From Pelobates cultripes (taxonomy: Eukaryota > Chordata > Amphibia > Anura > Pelobatidae), in contig OW240918.1 of NCBI GenBank assembly GCA_933207985.1, positions 112,628,999 to 112,692,998 of the forward strand: DNA of 64,000 nt, in the 5' to 3' direction. Positions within the stretch are counted from its first letter, which is position 1; every line of letters starts with the position of its first letter. Below are positions 21,664 to 32,945 of the stretch, piece by piece. The position numbers were made by a program, and so were the translations under genes. The notes under the pieces are model-generated. The model did not search any database. It was not told where the DNA came from and was given only the letters and a program-made list of their open reading frames with translations.

Positions 21664-24000
21664 GTCTCTTTTAGGTCATAATTATTACTTCCAAAAATAA
21701 AAATGCATCTGTATTAATGTATTTAAAAAAAAAAGTAAGAAAGCCTAATACTTATATATCTAAATTAAATAACAAAACATGAGGCTTTAGTACTGCGCAC
21801 ATGTATTTGGTAAGTGCGAAGAAATCACCTGGTGGTAGCTAAGCATCATGCCTGAAAACAGGTGTAATGTGTGAGGTATGTTACGGTTAGTTAGCTTTTT
21901 TTCTTAATTTTTCTTTTATCAAAATGCTAATTAAACAATAAATCATTTTGTTCTAAAAGTCCCCTCTTTTCTGTCTTGTTTATGGTATCGATTTGATGAG
22001 CTCTGATGAAACATGTCGGTAAACTTGACTAATCTGTCTTATCTGAATTTACAATCGAACTCCAATCACAGTTTTGTGACTACGCAACAAACATAAAACA
22101 GGAGCTATGCTATTGATTGGTTAAAACGTGGGTCCTTTTCTAACTGATTGAGAGCCTGAAAGAGTTAAATGTAAATGTCCTATGCAATAATAATGACATA
22201 TTGTATTGGAAGAATGACTGCACCTATATCCCCTTGTTTGTGTGTTAAATAGCATCACTTCACAATTTCAACAATATAATGCAATGTCCTTTTCGAAGCT
22301 TCACATTTTATTTTCCTGGTAATTTGACTGCATGTAATATATCTTCATTTTATGTTAGTTGAATCCCTTGAAAACGAATGTATCCATCACCCCATCTACT
22401 TTTATCAGAATACTCATGATTTATAATCTCTAAATCACTGTACTGCTGTAATGGGGCACTTGCCGCTAGTCTACAAATTAAATATCTATGTAATTGCTGG
22501 CACATCAAATTCAGCTGCAAAATGCCTATAATGCCGCATCGCCACCCTGTTTAACAAGAGCTTTAATGATCTTTCTTGCTGTTGCAAAATGTGGAATAAA
22601 TAATGTGAGTAGAAAGTAGTTTACGGTTCTATTATACTTGTAACAGACCCTTTTAATTTGTGCCTCGAGCCATTTATCATCATGTGGAAGTGCTGAAGTG
22701 GAAGCACAGCATATTGCCATTGTTGGTCTTGGGTTAATACTGGATTTATTCCTTTCCCATACGAGGGAACTTGATGACACAGTCCTTGTTTCCATTTGGC
22801 GTAAGCAACCATTCCACTAGGGGCTGCTCTATTTCATGGACACTTAGTCAGACTCACTCAGATTTTAAAAAAACATTTTTTACTTTCAATGCTCTTTACT
22901 TGGCGTAAAAAAATGAACCAGTTAAACAAAAATTAGTAAGCTCATTTCAGTGTGTTTCTGTTCACTTTTTTTGTTTGTTAGTCACCTGCGATCATCTTAA
23001 TTCCCCTTTTTATTACCGTAATTACTATTGAATGTTTATATTTACACAGCCATTCATTTTTAGTGGAAAACCTTTCCACACTTGACCTGTAACTTAGTAG
23101 TTATCTGTTAATTAGGGCACAGGTTAGAGCTAATAAAGTAAGTAAAATGTTATTTACATGGGCAGTAAAGCCTTATAACAAAGTCTTATATTTAAAGGCA
23201 ACATTACAAAATAGACAAGTAGATGTGTTGGCGCTTCTAAGTTTTAGGGATACACATAAACACTGGATGTAACCAAAAGGTGTGATTCCCCGTCACCTTC
23301 AAAAATGATAACCAATATAAATAATACAAATGTTACTCCCACTGTGAGCACACAGTGTATGCTTATGTATGAAAGATGTATACAGAAGATGATCTTATTA
23401 TAAGAACTAGTTTTTGGCTCGACACTGCAATGAGAAACTCCATATCCGATTTTGATGGCGTAAAGTAAAAGGCAGTTTATTTTCTGTTACAGAAATATAG
23501 GGTCATCCATTTAGGTATTTGTTGCCTGTGTTCCCGGGATGCTCCGCTCCTCTTGCCGTTCTCCTTATCCTCACACACACCGACAGTGGCGCGAGCCCAG
23601 GCACTTTATTTACTATATTTAAAGGTAGTTTAAATGAATATAATATGCCCTAATTACGTAATTTAAAATATTCCTACATGAGTGTGCATGATCGGGACTA
23701 CCTCTTTTCTAACTTTTAACACATCAAAATTGTAAAAATATCTCTACCAAAAAATGATGCTATTGAGATTTGAAATTGTTATTTTTTTTTCTTATACAAT
23801 ATGTTGTATAGCGGTATATATGTGTGAGTTTGGAAGGTTACAAAAAGTTGCAAGGCAGGCAGATTAAAGTTTCTTGCAGTATAACAGTATCTGCATAAAT
23901 TAATTATACCAGCCCAAACTAGGGGCGATCCTGCTCAGCTAAAGATGAAGTCATGCATCAGCCAAGAGATCTTACTTGGCCATAAGTGATGCCTCTCACG
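21664..24000. other. No recognisable feature
   Basis: 2.3 kb of AT-rich DNA. The open frame 22526-22795 (minus) shows no family motif. No tRNA, tandem array or terminal repeats seen. Confidence 0.4.
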
Positions 24001-24310
24001 ATTAAAAGTCGTCATGATGATGTGAGATTATAAAGGTATATATTCTCAGTCCACCAGGAGGCCTGTGTTCTGTCGTGGTCCATAGTAGCCTGTGTGTGCA
24101 TTTATGGACTTTGACCATGACTTGTTGTTTGACTATCGTGGATTTTCCCATCCTGACTTTGGCTTGTCCTCACTATATTCTTGCTATATCCATTGACCTC
24201 AGCCTATTCTTGACTATTCTTGCTTATATCTACAACGTTAAGCCCGGCCACCACTAAGCACCGGTAATACATACTTTGGTTGGATAGAGATTGAAGACCA
24301 TAGGGACTAA
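24001..24310. repeat. Unclassified repeat fragment (LTR-like composition)
   Basis: The series of TGACT/TGACC phrases (GACTTTGACCATGACTTG, TTGACTATCGTGG, TTGACCTCAGCC, TTGACTATTCTTG) is of the kind seen at the ends of amphibian LTR elements. No boundaries are visible. Confidence 0.3.
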
Positions 24311-25131
24311 CTGTAGGTATTTATACACTGTCCGACCCAAGGCACATTTATATGGCTGAAGGATACTACTGTATACTAATGGTAGGCATGACTTTATCTC
24401 TATTTCTTTTTACATATACTGCATTTAAAAAAAAAACAAAAAAACTTAATGAAATGAATATTATACTAAACATATTTTTGCAGTAACAGTTGACCTTTAA
24501 TTTATACATTATGACTTGGATTGAATAGAAATTCTTCCACTAAGGTTTATGGTAAAACTGCTAATAAGTAAAAAGAATAAACTTGTACTGTTCTAAAAAA
24601 TCCAGACATATATGTATTTTTGGCTTTCTCAAGATAATACGCATGGATTTATTTAAAATATCCTGCTTTTTTTCCTGTAGCTTTTGCTTGAGATTTCTAT
24701 CTGCCGCAAGGGTTAATATGCTCAGTGATTTATTTCTTAGAATAGCCTGGTCAGTGCTGGCGTACGTATGACGTCTGTATTGGCAAACTCTGTGTATGTG
24801 TCAGGAAGATTATCATTTATTAAGTGCAAATTCGTTCCCTAGCATAATACACTTATTTGGGTTCCTGGAAAATCAAATTAGTATTTTTAATTTAAGCCAT
24901 CTAGCCTTTTCTCATCTGTTGTTAACCTGGATGTTTTGCTTCATACTGCACTACTTAATAAAATTAATATAATTCACTATATAAGAGACTACATAGTTGA
25001 GTTATTCACAGGTGGTTGAACTTTCATTTTCCTTTGGTCTTACTAGGACAAAAGTTATGCAGTTTGAGTACCAGTCAAATCTTTTAGATCCTAGAGTGTT
25101 GTACATGGCACGTTAGAGACCCTGAAATCAA
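24311..25131. other. No recognisable feature
   Basis: AT-rich; nothing supported. Confidence 0.4.
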
Positions 25132-25734
25132 TTAAAGGGACACTATAGTCACTAGAACCACTACAGCTTATTGAATTTGTTCTGGTGAGTAGAATCATTA
25201 CCTTCAGGCTTTTTGCTGTAAACACTGTCTTTTCAGAGAAAATGCAGTGTTTACATTACAGCCTAGCCCTAGTGATAACTTCACTGGCCACTCCTCAGAT
25301 GGCTGTTAGAGATCCTTCCTGGGTCATGGCTGCCTAAAATGCATCCAAACATTCAGTGTCTCCTCCCTCTGCATGCAGACATTGAACTTTCCTCATAGAG
25401 ATTCATTGATTCAATTCATCTCTATGAGGAGATGTTGATTGGCCAGGGCTGTGTTTGAATCATGCTGGCTCTGCCCCTGATCTGCCTTTTTTCAGTCTCA
25501 GCCAATCCTATGGGGAAACATTGTGATTGGACCAGGACACCACTTATGATGATGTTAGCAGACTGCTTGTTTTTCTGAGTCAAACAGCATGCAGAGTTAC
25601 AGCTTCAGGCTTGAATACAGTAAGATTTTTACTATATTTATGGAGGCATGAGGTGCCCAGGGGGGCTAGGTGGTTTTAACACTATAGGGTCAGGAATACA
25701 TGTTTGTGTTCCTGACCCTATAGTGATCCTTTAA
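25132..25734. mobile_element. T2-type MITE, full length (family C)
   Basis: Begins TTAAAGGGACACTATAGTCA and ends TGACCCTATAGTGATCCTTTAA, so the ends are inverted copies around CACTATAG. The terminal TTAA serves as target site. The 600 bp body is shared almost word for word with 54464-55069, for example AGTAGAATCATTACCTTCAG and GCAGTGTTTACATTACAGCC, and in the reverse sense with parts of 35180-39305. No coding capacity. This matches the T2 / Kolobok-type MITE group of frogs. Confidence 0.9.
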
Positions 25735-25914
25735 GATTCATTACATGTATAAAACCCAGTTATACATTATCGGTAAATATAGATAATCAGATAAGGTCTG
25801 ATTTACTCTTGGAAATTTATTCCCTCTAAGTCAAGCATCCATCGTGGAAACAGTTAAAAAAATAATCAACTGCTTGTGAAACAAACATTGTATAAAATTG
25901 ACTTAGGCAGCTGT
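25735..25914. other. No recognisable feature
   Basis: Short spacer without structure. Confidence 0.4.
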
Positions 25915-26060
25915 TTATATATATATATATATGCAACCTTCGACACTCCAGATGTTGTAGTCTACATCTCCCCTGATGCTTTACGAGCATTATGGCTGTT
26001 ATGAGTATCATGGGAGGTGTAGTCCACAACATCTGGTGTGCCGAAAGTGGCCTACCTCTG
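25915..26060. mobile_element. Short hAT-type MITE with TA microsatellite at its left end
   Basis: The core CACTCCAGATGTTGTAGTCTACATCTCC faces its complement GGAGGTGTAGTCCACAACATCTGG. The right end GTGGCCTACCTCTG matches the family at 26911. A (TA)n run at 25917-25932 has replaced or joined the left terminus. GCATTATGGCTGTTATGAGT forms the loop region. Confidence 0.75.
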
Positions 26061-26910
26061 ATCTAAACTGTACCAAAAGTCACCATGGAAACCAGTGGAG
26101 CCAGCAGGCACATTTCATAGGTGACTCCTCCCATCTTACATTCTGCATCACACTGGTAAATCTCCTCAGTAGTTGCTTGGATACACATTAATTACCATAA
26201 CATATTAGCAATCCAGCAGTACATTTTGTCAATCATATAGGTCTTCAGTCCCACTGGCAGTTTCATCCTTCCAGAGGTCGGATAATGTAGGTCATCAGCT
26301 GGACAGGGATATCTTCTCCTAGAGTGACTCTCTCCAAAGCTACCTAATTGACAAGCTGTTAGTTAGAGTCACCAATATGAATCAGTGACAATTATTGTGA
26401 AAAATTGTGACACCCACTTTCTCTATTGTTTGATAACCTGACGGCAGTGAGTCTCATGCAGCAGTCATGGCGGCTCCACCAGTGATCACTGGTTTTACCA
26501 GCGGCACAGTACATATCTGCTTACCTCGGACTGACTTTTTTACATTAATGTCACCCCGTGTCAATTCACACTAACTGAATCTGCAGTTTAATGCCTTTTT
26601 GACATTTTTTTTTCTCTTTTTAACTGAAGCAATTTAGTAATTTTTGCTATGTGTTGGTTCATCAATATTTTCGTACTTTGTTCCATAGCTGCTAGGGGTC
26701 AGTGTAGTATTTAGGTACAATTAGCCTATGGCTATTAGCTCACCCCCTGTCATGAATGGCAGCAATAGAATGAAAATGCTGTACTACCCTGCCTCAGACT
26801 CTATCAGCCAATTATTACCATCCAGATTTGGTGTAATTGAAATTAATAATTCAACATGTGCACTAAGATGCCTAAAAAGGAAGCATAAAGCTCAATGCAT
26901 TAACCTATAG
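26061..26910. other. No recognisable feature
   Basis: Nothing supported apart from the start of the target duplication of the next element. Confidence 0.4.
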
Positions 26911-27043
26911 CAAGGGCAGGCAACCTTTCGCACTCCAGATGTTGGGGCCTACATCTCCCTTAAAGCTTGTACAGCCATACTGCAGGCAAAGCACCATGGG
27001 AGATATAGTTCCCATCTGTAGTGCCGAATGTTGCCTACTCCTG
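26911..27043. mobile_element. 133 bp hAT-type MITE with 8 bp target duplication
   Basis: The element CAAGGGCAGGCAACC...GTTGCCTACTCCTG is flanked on both sides by ACCTATAG (26903-26910 and 27044-27051), the 8 bp duplication expected of hAT elements. Inside, CACTCCAGATGTTG and its complement form a hairpin, as in the copy at 25915. Confidence 0.88.
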
Positions 27044-27051
27044 ACCTATAG

Positions 27052-27870
27052 CATTGATAGCCTTTTAGGAATTCTTCGTCACTGACCAGATAATATGAGT
27101 GAGCAAGACAATTGTTTAGTTTTTTTAAGATGAAAGGATAAGGTTTTAATCCTTACAAAATACAGTTAAAGGAACAGGGCACACACAAAAATAAATATAC
27201 AGGTTTAAATATTGCAGGGCTATTAAAAATCACCTATCTCAGCAAACAAATACGGGGATTCAGTTACACCATATGGTGATATTGTGTTAAACCCACCACT
27301 ACATCATAGTACCCCAATATCAGGGGGTTCTACACTAATTTTAACATGGGAGATTTACAAGTTAACTTGCAATACTTACAGCTTAAAATGCTCAATCCTC
27401 AATTTATGCTCTTTTTTTATGTGTGTGCTGTTCATTTAACTGTATTTTGTATAGAGTTTGGTCTTTACAGCAGCATCACTGCTTTGAAATGCATGTTTTG
27501 GGAGTGTCCCCAATTCCCATTTTTTTCCATGAAGGTTTTGATCCTTACAGTACAATTCTAAATTTAAAGGGGAAACTAAGGTAGTGTGGCCAACACCACA
27601 ATTCCTCTATAGCACCACGAAACTGTAGACAAGCCCCCATTTAAACATACAAACAAACGCCACCAGGATCATCATAAATGCTCATTATAGTCTAGCAGCC
27701 CTGTTTACTGCAGCCAGAGCCAATAAGTAAAAATCCCAGTGGGCGATTCCAGGAAGAACATGCTTTGATATTGCAGGGCACCAGCCCAGCACAAACCTAC
27801 ACAATGCTGAGTTAGAAAACAACCTGCACAAATCCAGCCTACTGTCGCATTCTTGCAGTAGTCTAACATT
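27052..27870. other. No recognisable feature
   Basis: AT-rich; open frames at 27346-27561 and 27685-27930 show no motif. Confidence 0.4.
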
Positions 27871-29373
27871 CAGGGAGTGCAGAATTATTAGGCAAATGAG
27901 TATTTTGACCACATCATCCTCTTTATGCATGTTGTCTTACTCCAAGCTGTATAGGCTCGAAAGCCTACTACCAATTAAGCATATTAGGTGATGTGCATCT
28001 CTGTAATGAGAAGGGGTGTGGTCTAATGACATCAACACCCTATATCAGGTGTGCATAATTATTAGGCAACTTCCTTTCCTTTGGCAAAATGGGTCAAAAG
28101 AAGGACTTGACAGGCTCAGAAAAGTCAAAAATAGTGAGATATCTTGCAGAGGGATGCAGCACTCTTAAAATTGCAAAGCTTCTGAAGTGTGATCATCGAA
28201 CAATCAAGCATTTCATTCAAAATAGTCAACAGGGTCGCAAGAAGTGTGTGGAAAAACAAAGGCGCAAAATAACTGCCCATGAACTGAGAAAAGTCAAGCG
28301 TGCAGCTGCCACGATGTCACTTGCCACCAGTTTGGTCATATTTCAGAGCTGCAACATCACTGGAGTGCCCAAAAGCACAAGGTGTGCAATACTCAGAGAC
28401 ATGGCCAAGGTAAGAAAGGCTGAAAGACGACCACCACTGAACAAGACACACAAGCTGAAACGTCAAGACTGGGCCAAGAAATATCTCAAGACTGATTTTT
28501 CTAAGGTTTTATGGACTGATGAAATGAGAGTGAGTCTTGATGGGCCAGATGGATGGGCCCGTGGCTGGATTGGTAAAGGGCAGAGAGCTCCAGTCCGACT
28601 CAGACGCCAGCAAGGTGGAGGTGGAGTACTGGTTTGGGCTGGTATCATCAAAGATGAGCTGTGGGGCCTTTTCGGGTTGAGGATGGAGTCAAGCTCAACT
28701 CCCAGTCCTACTGCCAGTTCCTGGAAGACACCTTCTTCAAGCAGTGGTACAGGAAGAAGTCTGCATCCTTCAAGAAAAACATGATTGTCATGCAGGACAA
28801 TGCTCCATCACACGCGTCCAAGTACTCCACAGCGTGGCTGGCAAGAAAGGGTATAAAAGAAATCTAATGACATGGCCTCCTTGTTCACCTGATCTGAACC
28901 CCATTGAGAACCTGTGGTCCATCATCAAATGTGAGATTTACAAGGAGGGAAAACAGTACACCTCTCTGAACAGTGACACTGACAGAATCCATGGATGGCA
29001 GGCTTTTGAGTGTCCTTGCAAAGAAAGGTGGCTATATTGGTAACTGATTTGTTTTTGTTTTGTTTTTGAATGTCAGAAATGTATATTTGTGAATGTTGAG
29101 ATGTTATATTGGTTTCACTGGTAATAATAAATAATTGAAATGGGTATATATTTGTTTTTGTTAAGTTGCCTAATAATTATGCACAGTAATAGTCACCTGC
29201 ACACACAGATATCCCCCTAACATAGCTAAAACTAAAAACAAACTAAAACTACTTCCAAAAATATTCAGCTTTGATATTAATGAGTTTTTTGGGTTCATTG
29301 AGAACATGGTTGTTGTTCAATAATAAAATTAATCCTCAAAAATACAACTTGCCTAATAATTCTGCACTCCCTG
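27871..29373 (+). mobile_element. Tc1-type DNA transposon with IR/DR ends
   Basis: The outer ends are CAGGGAGTGCAGAATTATTA (27871) and its complement ending at 29373. Inner repeats of related sequence, TGTGCATAATTATTAGGCAA at 28050 and its complement ending at 29185, give the double inverted/direct repeat arrangement to which Tc1-type transposases bind. Each end is about 200 bp and the transposase lies between. The expected TA dinucleotide is not seen directly at either border (ATT on the left, TGT on the right), so the flanks may have mutated. Total length is about 1.5 kb, normal for the group. Confidence 0.93.
28089..29045 (+). pseudogene. Tc1-type transposase, two frameshifts
   Basis: The protein starts MGQKKDLTGSEKSKIV and has an N-terminal helix-turn-helix region (residues about 8-45), a second basic DNA-binding part (about 50-115) and the catalytic domain. 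The first catalytic Asp is in LWTDEMRVSLDG (residue 144). The second Asp is in VMQDNAPSHASK and the final Glu in SPDLNPIENLWS, each in a different frame. One frameshift falls near 28665, where an extra base sits in GGGGCC, and the next near 28862. Between the last two acidic residues the spacing is roughly 36-37 once the break is allowed for, which suggests a DD36E/DD37E-like group. All three acidic residues survive, so inactivation is by frameshift only. The enzyme would cut and paste DNA at TA sites. Confidence 0.9.
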
Positions 29374-30500
29374 TGTATGCCAAAACACCTACCACTAATT
29401 TATGTACAGATGAGGCTGTAACCTTTAACCCCTGTATACTAATGCCCCTGGGGGAAATGTCCCCCCTTGTCAGTCTCCACTAACCACACACAGTTACTAA
29501 ACGACACACATAGATTACTTGGACCAAAGTTCTTCAGATACAATGTGCTCCAATTCCTTAATCACACAAGACTTACATGCTTGCCTTAATTTGTATAGAG
29601 ACACTTTCGTTAAGTATTTATTGAGATATTCTGCTGAAAAATCCATTAGACATCCGTTGCCTTAAAACTGTAATTATGTTACCTGTTAGGCATTGTCTTA
29701 AAGGTATTAACTTACCACCAAATAGCTGTTTTATGGTTATTTGTTTTCTGATAACTATTTTACTGCTCTGGGGCATCGAGCGTGTAAAATTAGAAGGTCA
29801 AAGCAAATATTAATTAAGAACATTATTTTTTGCGTCGATTCAATACACAGACATGGTTTCTTTAAAGAAGAAGTTCGTGTTCCAGCCAATCTCGCAGAAA
29901 ATTTACTTACTGGAGCATGATGTATACCGAGCATAATTGCATTTGTTAAGAAAAAAAAGTTTGTAGAAGAAACATAGTGATCAATGTTTAGAAAAAGAAC
30001 ACCTTAGGCTGTTCACAATTCAATGACAAATCATACAAGCTTGTGCTCAGTTCTCCTTTGGTGAGCAGTGTAAATACATTCTTCTATATTTCTCTTTTCT
30101 CTCAGGCTTCGGAGTGAGAAAAGGGCACAAAAATATACAAAGTTCTATCAATACATTTGTTTAAAAATGAATAACGTGATGTAAAAAAAGATACCATGCG
30201 CGTAGATTAACAAAATGAAATATTTTACCATCATTTATTTATAGTGTGTCTACACTTTTACAGTTTTTTATTTTAACTTAACCTTTTTAGAAAATACATT
30301 GGGTGGCAAGATGACAGAATATATATTTCCGTTAGTAGAAAAACCCTTATGCTTTGATGGTTTCATCCTTCAGGTTAAGGATCTTGTACTGAACAGTGTA
30401 ATGCACAGGTGACATTATTCATTGAGCAGTACGGGGTCTGAAAATACGATCTGCTCAGGTGAAATAATTGTTAGATAATTCAATATATAATCTGCATGTG
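29374..30500. other. No recognisable feature
   Basis: About 1.1 kb, AT-rich, nothing supported. Confidence 0.4.
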
Positions 30501-30765
30501 CAGGGCTGGCCTTAGCTGTGTGACCTGTATGATTGTCAGCGGAGACGCACAAACTTGCGTACATGTGGGGAATGCAGCAGCAAGAGACGGGGTTGTAAGG
30601 TTTACATCTGATGGGACTGACCATAGTGTGGGCAGTGTGAATGAGATGGAAAGGCCTTATAGAGAGGCCTTACAACACACATTGATCATCATTTTGCGCC
30701 ACTAGACACTGGAACATAGTTGTGGATTCGACTGTAGAAGAATGGACAACCAGGGCTATCACAAT

Positions 30766-30826
30766 ACACATCACAATACAACCCACAATACAGACCACAA
30801 TACAACCCACAATACAGGCACACCAC
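30766..30826. repeat. CAATACAACCCA/CACAATACAGAC short tandem repeat
   Basis: Five to six units of about 11-12 bp. Followed by a run of G at 30846-30858. Confidence 0.85.
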
Positions 30827-30959
30827 ATGTAGAGCCACACAATGTGGGGGGGGGGGGGAGAGCAACAGCAAGAGCACAGAAAATGGCTGGGCAAAAAGAG
30901 CTCAACATAAAGAAACCAAACAAGGAGTTGGCAAAAAAAAGGGTCATATAAATGGGAGG

Positions 30960-31788
30960 CGTAACGGATCGCCTGGCACCCCGACTGGGTACCTCCGTTG
31001 AAGGATGCTCCTAGCGCTTCCTGAGGACTCCAAGCACTCTGGCAGACACCACAATCACCGAACCGGAGAAACAAATTCTCCCAAGCATATGAATGCTGTA
31101 GACAGTTGAATAGGAACCATACAAATAGGTTTACTCTCCTAGCAGTCAAACTGGAACAGCATACAATAAATCCTTCCCCCAATAATGAGACGACACTTCA
31201 CTTTGAGGGTTAAAACAGGAACTCTCTGTTATGGCCACACACTGGCTTTTATGCAAGTCCCCATGCAAGGGGACATCCCACAGGGTGGGACACAGTACAG
31301 CCAATCGTTACAGGGGAACCGTAGAACACACCCACAATTACATCACAATCCCTCCTCTCTGTCCTGGAGATAATTGTGAAGTAATCAAATTATCTCCAAG
31401 GACAGAGGCAAAACTCCATTAACCACATGGCAGACAAAGGACAATAAAAGACATAAAATTACATACAGTTACATTTATTCCATAAAACATAGACATTCTA
31501 CATATCCCCAGATAGCTTAGATCTGAGTGCACATTACTACCGAATGGCACTCAGATCACATACATACAGTTCAATCGCCATGGAGCCAAAGTCTTTCATA
31601 CAGTCTTTCAGTATACGGCTGGGCTCCATGGCATAGCTATCTGGGGTAGCATAGCTTTAACAGTCCGCAGAAAGGCACGAATAAACCTTTCTGCCGGTAA
31701 AATAAAAGTTTAAAATGCAGGACCATAGTCTAAAGGGAGCAGGCGAGCAACCAGGCTTCTCCAGTGTACAGTGGTTGGTTTCGCCACA
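30960..31788 (-). repeat. 3' LTR of the LTR element
   Basis: In element orientation this is the downstream LTR. Its last base pair has changed: the terminus reads CGTAACGG on the plus strand where the other copy has TGTAACGG. It lacks the CGAGG word present near 33765 in the partner. Confidence 0.92.
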
Positions 31789-32907
31789 CTTCTCCCCTTT
31801 ACCAATCAGACTAACAGGGTATCTGACATCATACCGGTCAGTGCCCTTGTTAGTCCAGCAGCCCACCCACAAAACACAATCAGTAATACATCCCACCCAC
31901 AAGAACTGGTTACTACACCTGGATAGAGGAGAACATTGTCCATGTCCAGGCGCCTCACCCTGACTGTGCGGGTGACTGGTAAGCGGACTGGGTGGGTTGC
32001 TGAGTGGGCAGAGACCAGCGGTACTCTGTCCTGATGCCAGCACTACCACGGAAGTAGTCTGGTTGGAGCCTGGTTGCTGGAGGGGGAGACCGACTGTCTC
32101 CCCTTTGGCTAAACAGCCCTGTCGCTGGGGGCCAGAACCGACCTTCCCTACCCCCTGTGCTGTAAGTGCAAAGACCACGGTCCCATCTGCATGGTTGTGG
32201 GGCTTCTCATCTCCCCTTGGTGGACTAGGCCGCCGCTGGGAAGTATTCTCCCCTCCTGGTAGAATACTCTGCCGCTGGGGAGCCGGACCGGCTGTCCGTA
32301 CTCCCTGTAGCTTGGGCGCAGAGACCACGGTCCCATCTGCGCTGGTGGGGAGCTTAATGTCTCTCCTTGGTGGGCTATGCTGCCGCTGTGGAGAGGGGGT
32401 AACAAGTTCATCTCCCATACCCACTTTTTGTCGCTGGGGAGAGGGTATGACAAGCTCCTCTCCCATACACTCTCTCTGCTGTTGGAGGGGGAGACCAACT
32501 GTCTCCCCTTTTAATATATTGTCCTGCTGCTGGGGCGTGAGACCGACTGTCTCCGCTTCCTGCAGGACACACTGCCGCTGGGGAGGAAGGACGGCACCTT
32601 CAGCTCCCTGGGACACACACTGCTGCTGGGGAGGAAGGACAGCACCTTCATCTCCCTGTAACTCACTCTGCTGCTGGGGAGGAAGAACGACACCTTCATC
32701 TCCCTGTAACTCACTGAACTGCTGCGGAGGGGGACCAACTGTCTCCTCTCCTAAGGACACACACTGCCGCTGGGGAGGAAGGATGGCATCTTCAGCTCCC
32801 TGGGATACATACTGCCGCTTGGGAGGAAGGACGGCACCTTCATCAGCTCCCTGTGACACACACTGCCGCTGGGGAGGAAGGACGACACCTTCAGCTCCCT
32901 GGGACAC
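31657..32907 (-). CDS. Gln/Pro-rich repeat-protein ORF of the LTR element
   Basis: A long open frame fills the interior and runs through the PPT into the 3' LTR. About ten N-terminal repeats of 18-20 residues have the pattern LPPQRQCVSQGAEGAV, with variants such as LPPQQQSELQGDEG and PSPQRQ. A Pro/Ser-rich part follows, and then a Cys/Trp-containing tail with FLWVGCITDCVLWVGC. The frame has no ATG near its beginning; it opens after a TAG just inside the primer-binding site. I do not recognise the protein. It could be a real product, a tandem-repeat array that happens to lack stops, or a remnant of the 3' region of a larger element. The antisense 317-codon frame (31997-32950) is its shadow. 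Confidence 0.5.
   Translation of the reverse strand: MSQGAEGVVLPPQRQCVSQGADEGAVLPPKRQYVSQGAEDAILPPQRQCVSLGEETVGPPPQQFSELQGDEGVVLPPQQQSELQGDEGAVLPPQQQCVSQGAEGAVLPPQRQCVLQEAETVGLTPQQQDNILKGETVGLPLQQQRECMGEELVIPSPQRQKVGMGDELVTPSPQRQHSPPRRDIKLPTSADGTVVSAPKLQGVRTAGPAPQRQSILPGGENTSQRRPSPPRGDEKPHNHADGTVVFALTAQGVGKVGSGPQRQGCLAKGETVGLPLQQPGSNQTTSVVVLASGQSTAGLCPLSNPPSPLTSHPHSQGEAPGHGQCSPLSRCSNQFLWVGCITDCVLWVGCWTNKGTDRYDVRYPVSLIGKGEKCGETNHCTLEKPGCSPAPFRLWSCILNFYFTGRKVYSCLSADC
31789..31801 (-). other. Polypurine tract
   Basis: On the minus strand GGTAAAGGGGAGAAG directly precedes the TG of the 3' LTR, the position where plus-strand DNA synthesis is primed. Confidence 0.88.
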
Positions 32908-32925
32908 ACACTGCCGCTGGGGACT

Positions 32926-32943
32926 ATCCCACTGCTACCACCA
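32926..32943 (-). other. Primer-binding site, tRNA-Leu type
   Basis: On the minus strand, two bases after the 5' LTR, TGGTGGTAGCAGTGGGAT would pair with a tRNA 3' end ATCCCACTGCTACCACCA. From memory, vertebrate tRNA-Leu (AAG/UAG) ends ATCCCACCGCTGCC plus CCA, which agrees at 16 of 18 positions. Confidence 0.75.
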
Positions 32944-32945
32944 AT

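Noticed and set aside
24075..24257. 60-codon frame resembling a membrane peptide
   Set aside because: The hydrophobic run comes from TTGACT/CTTGCT-rich repeat text.
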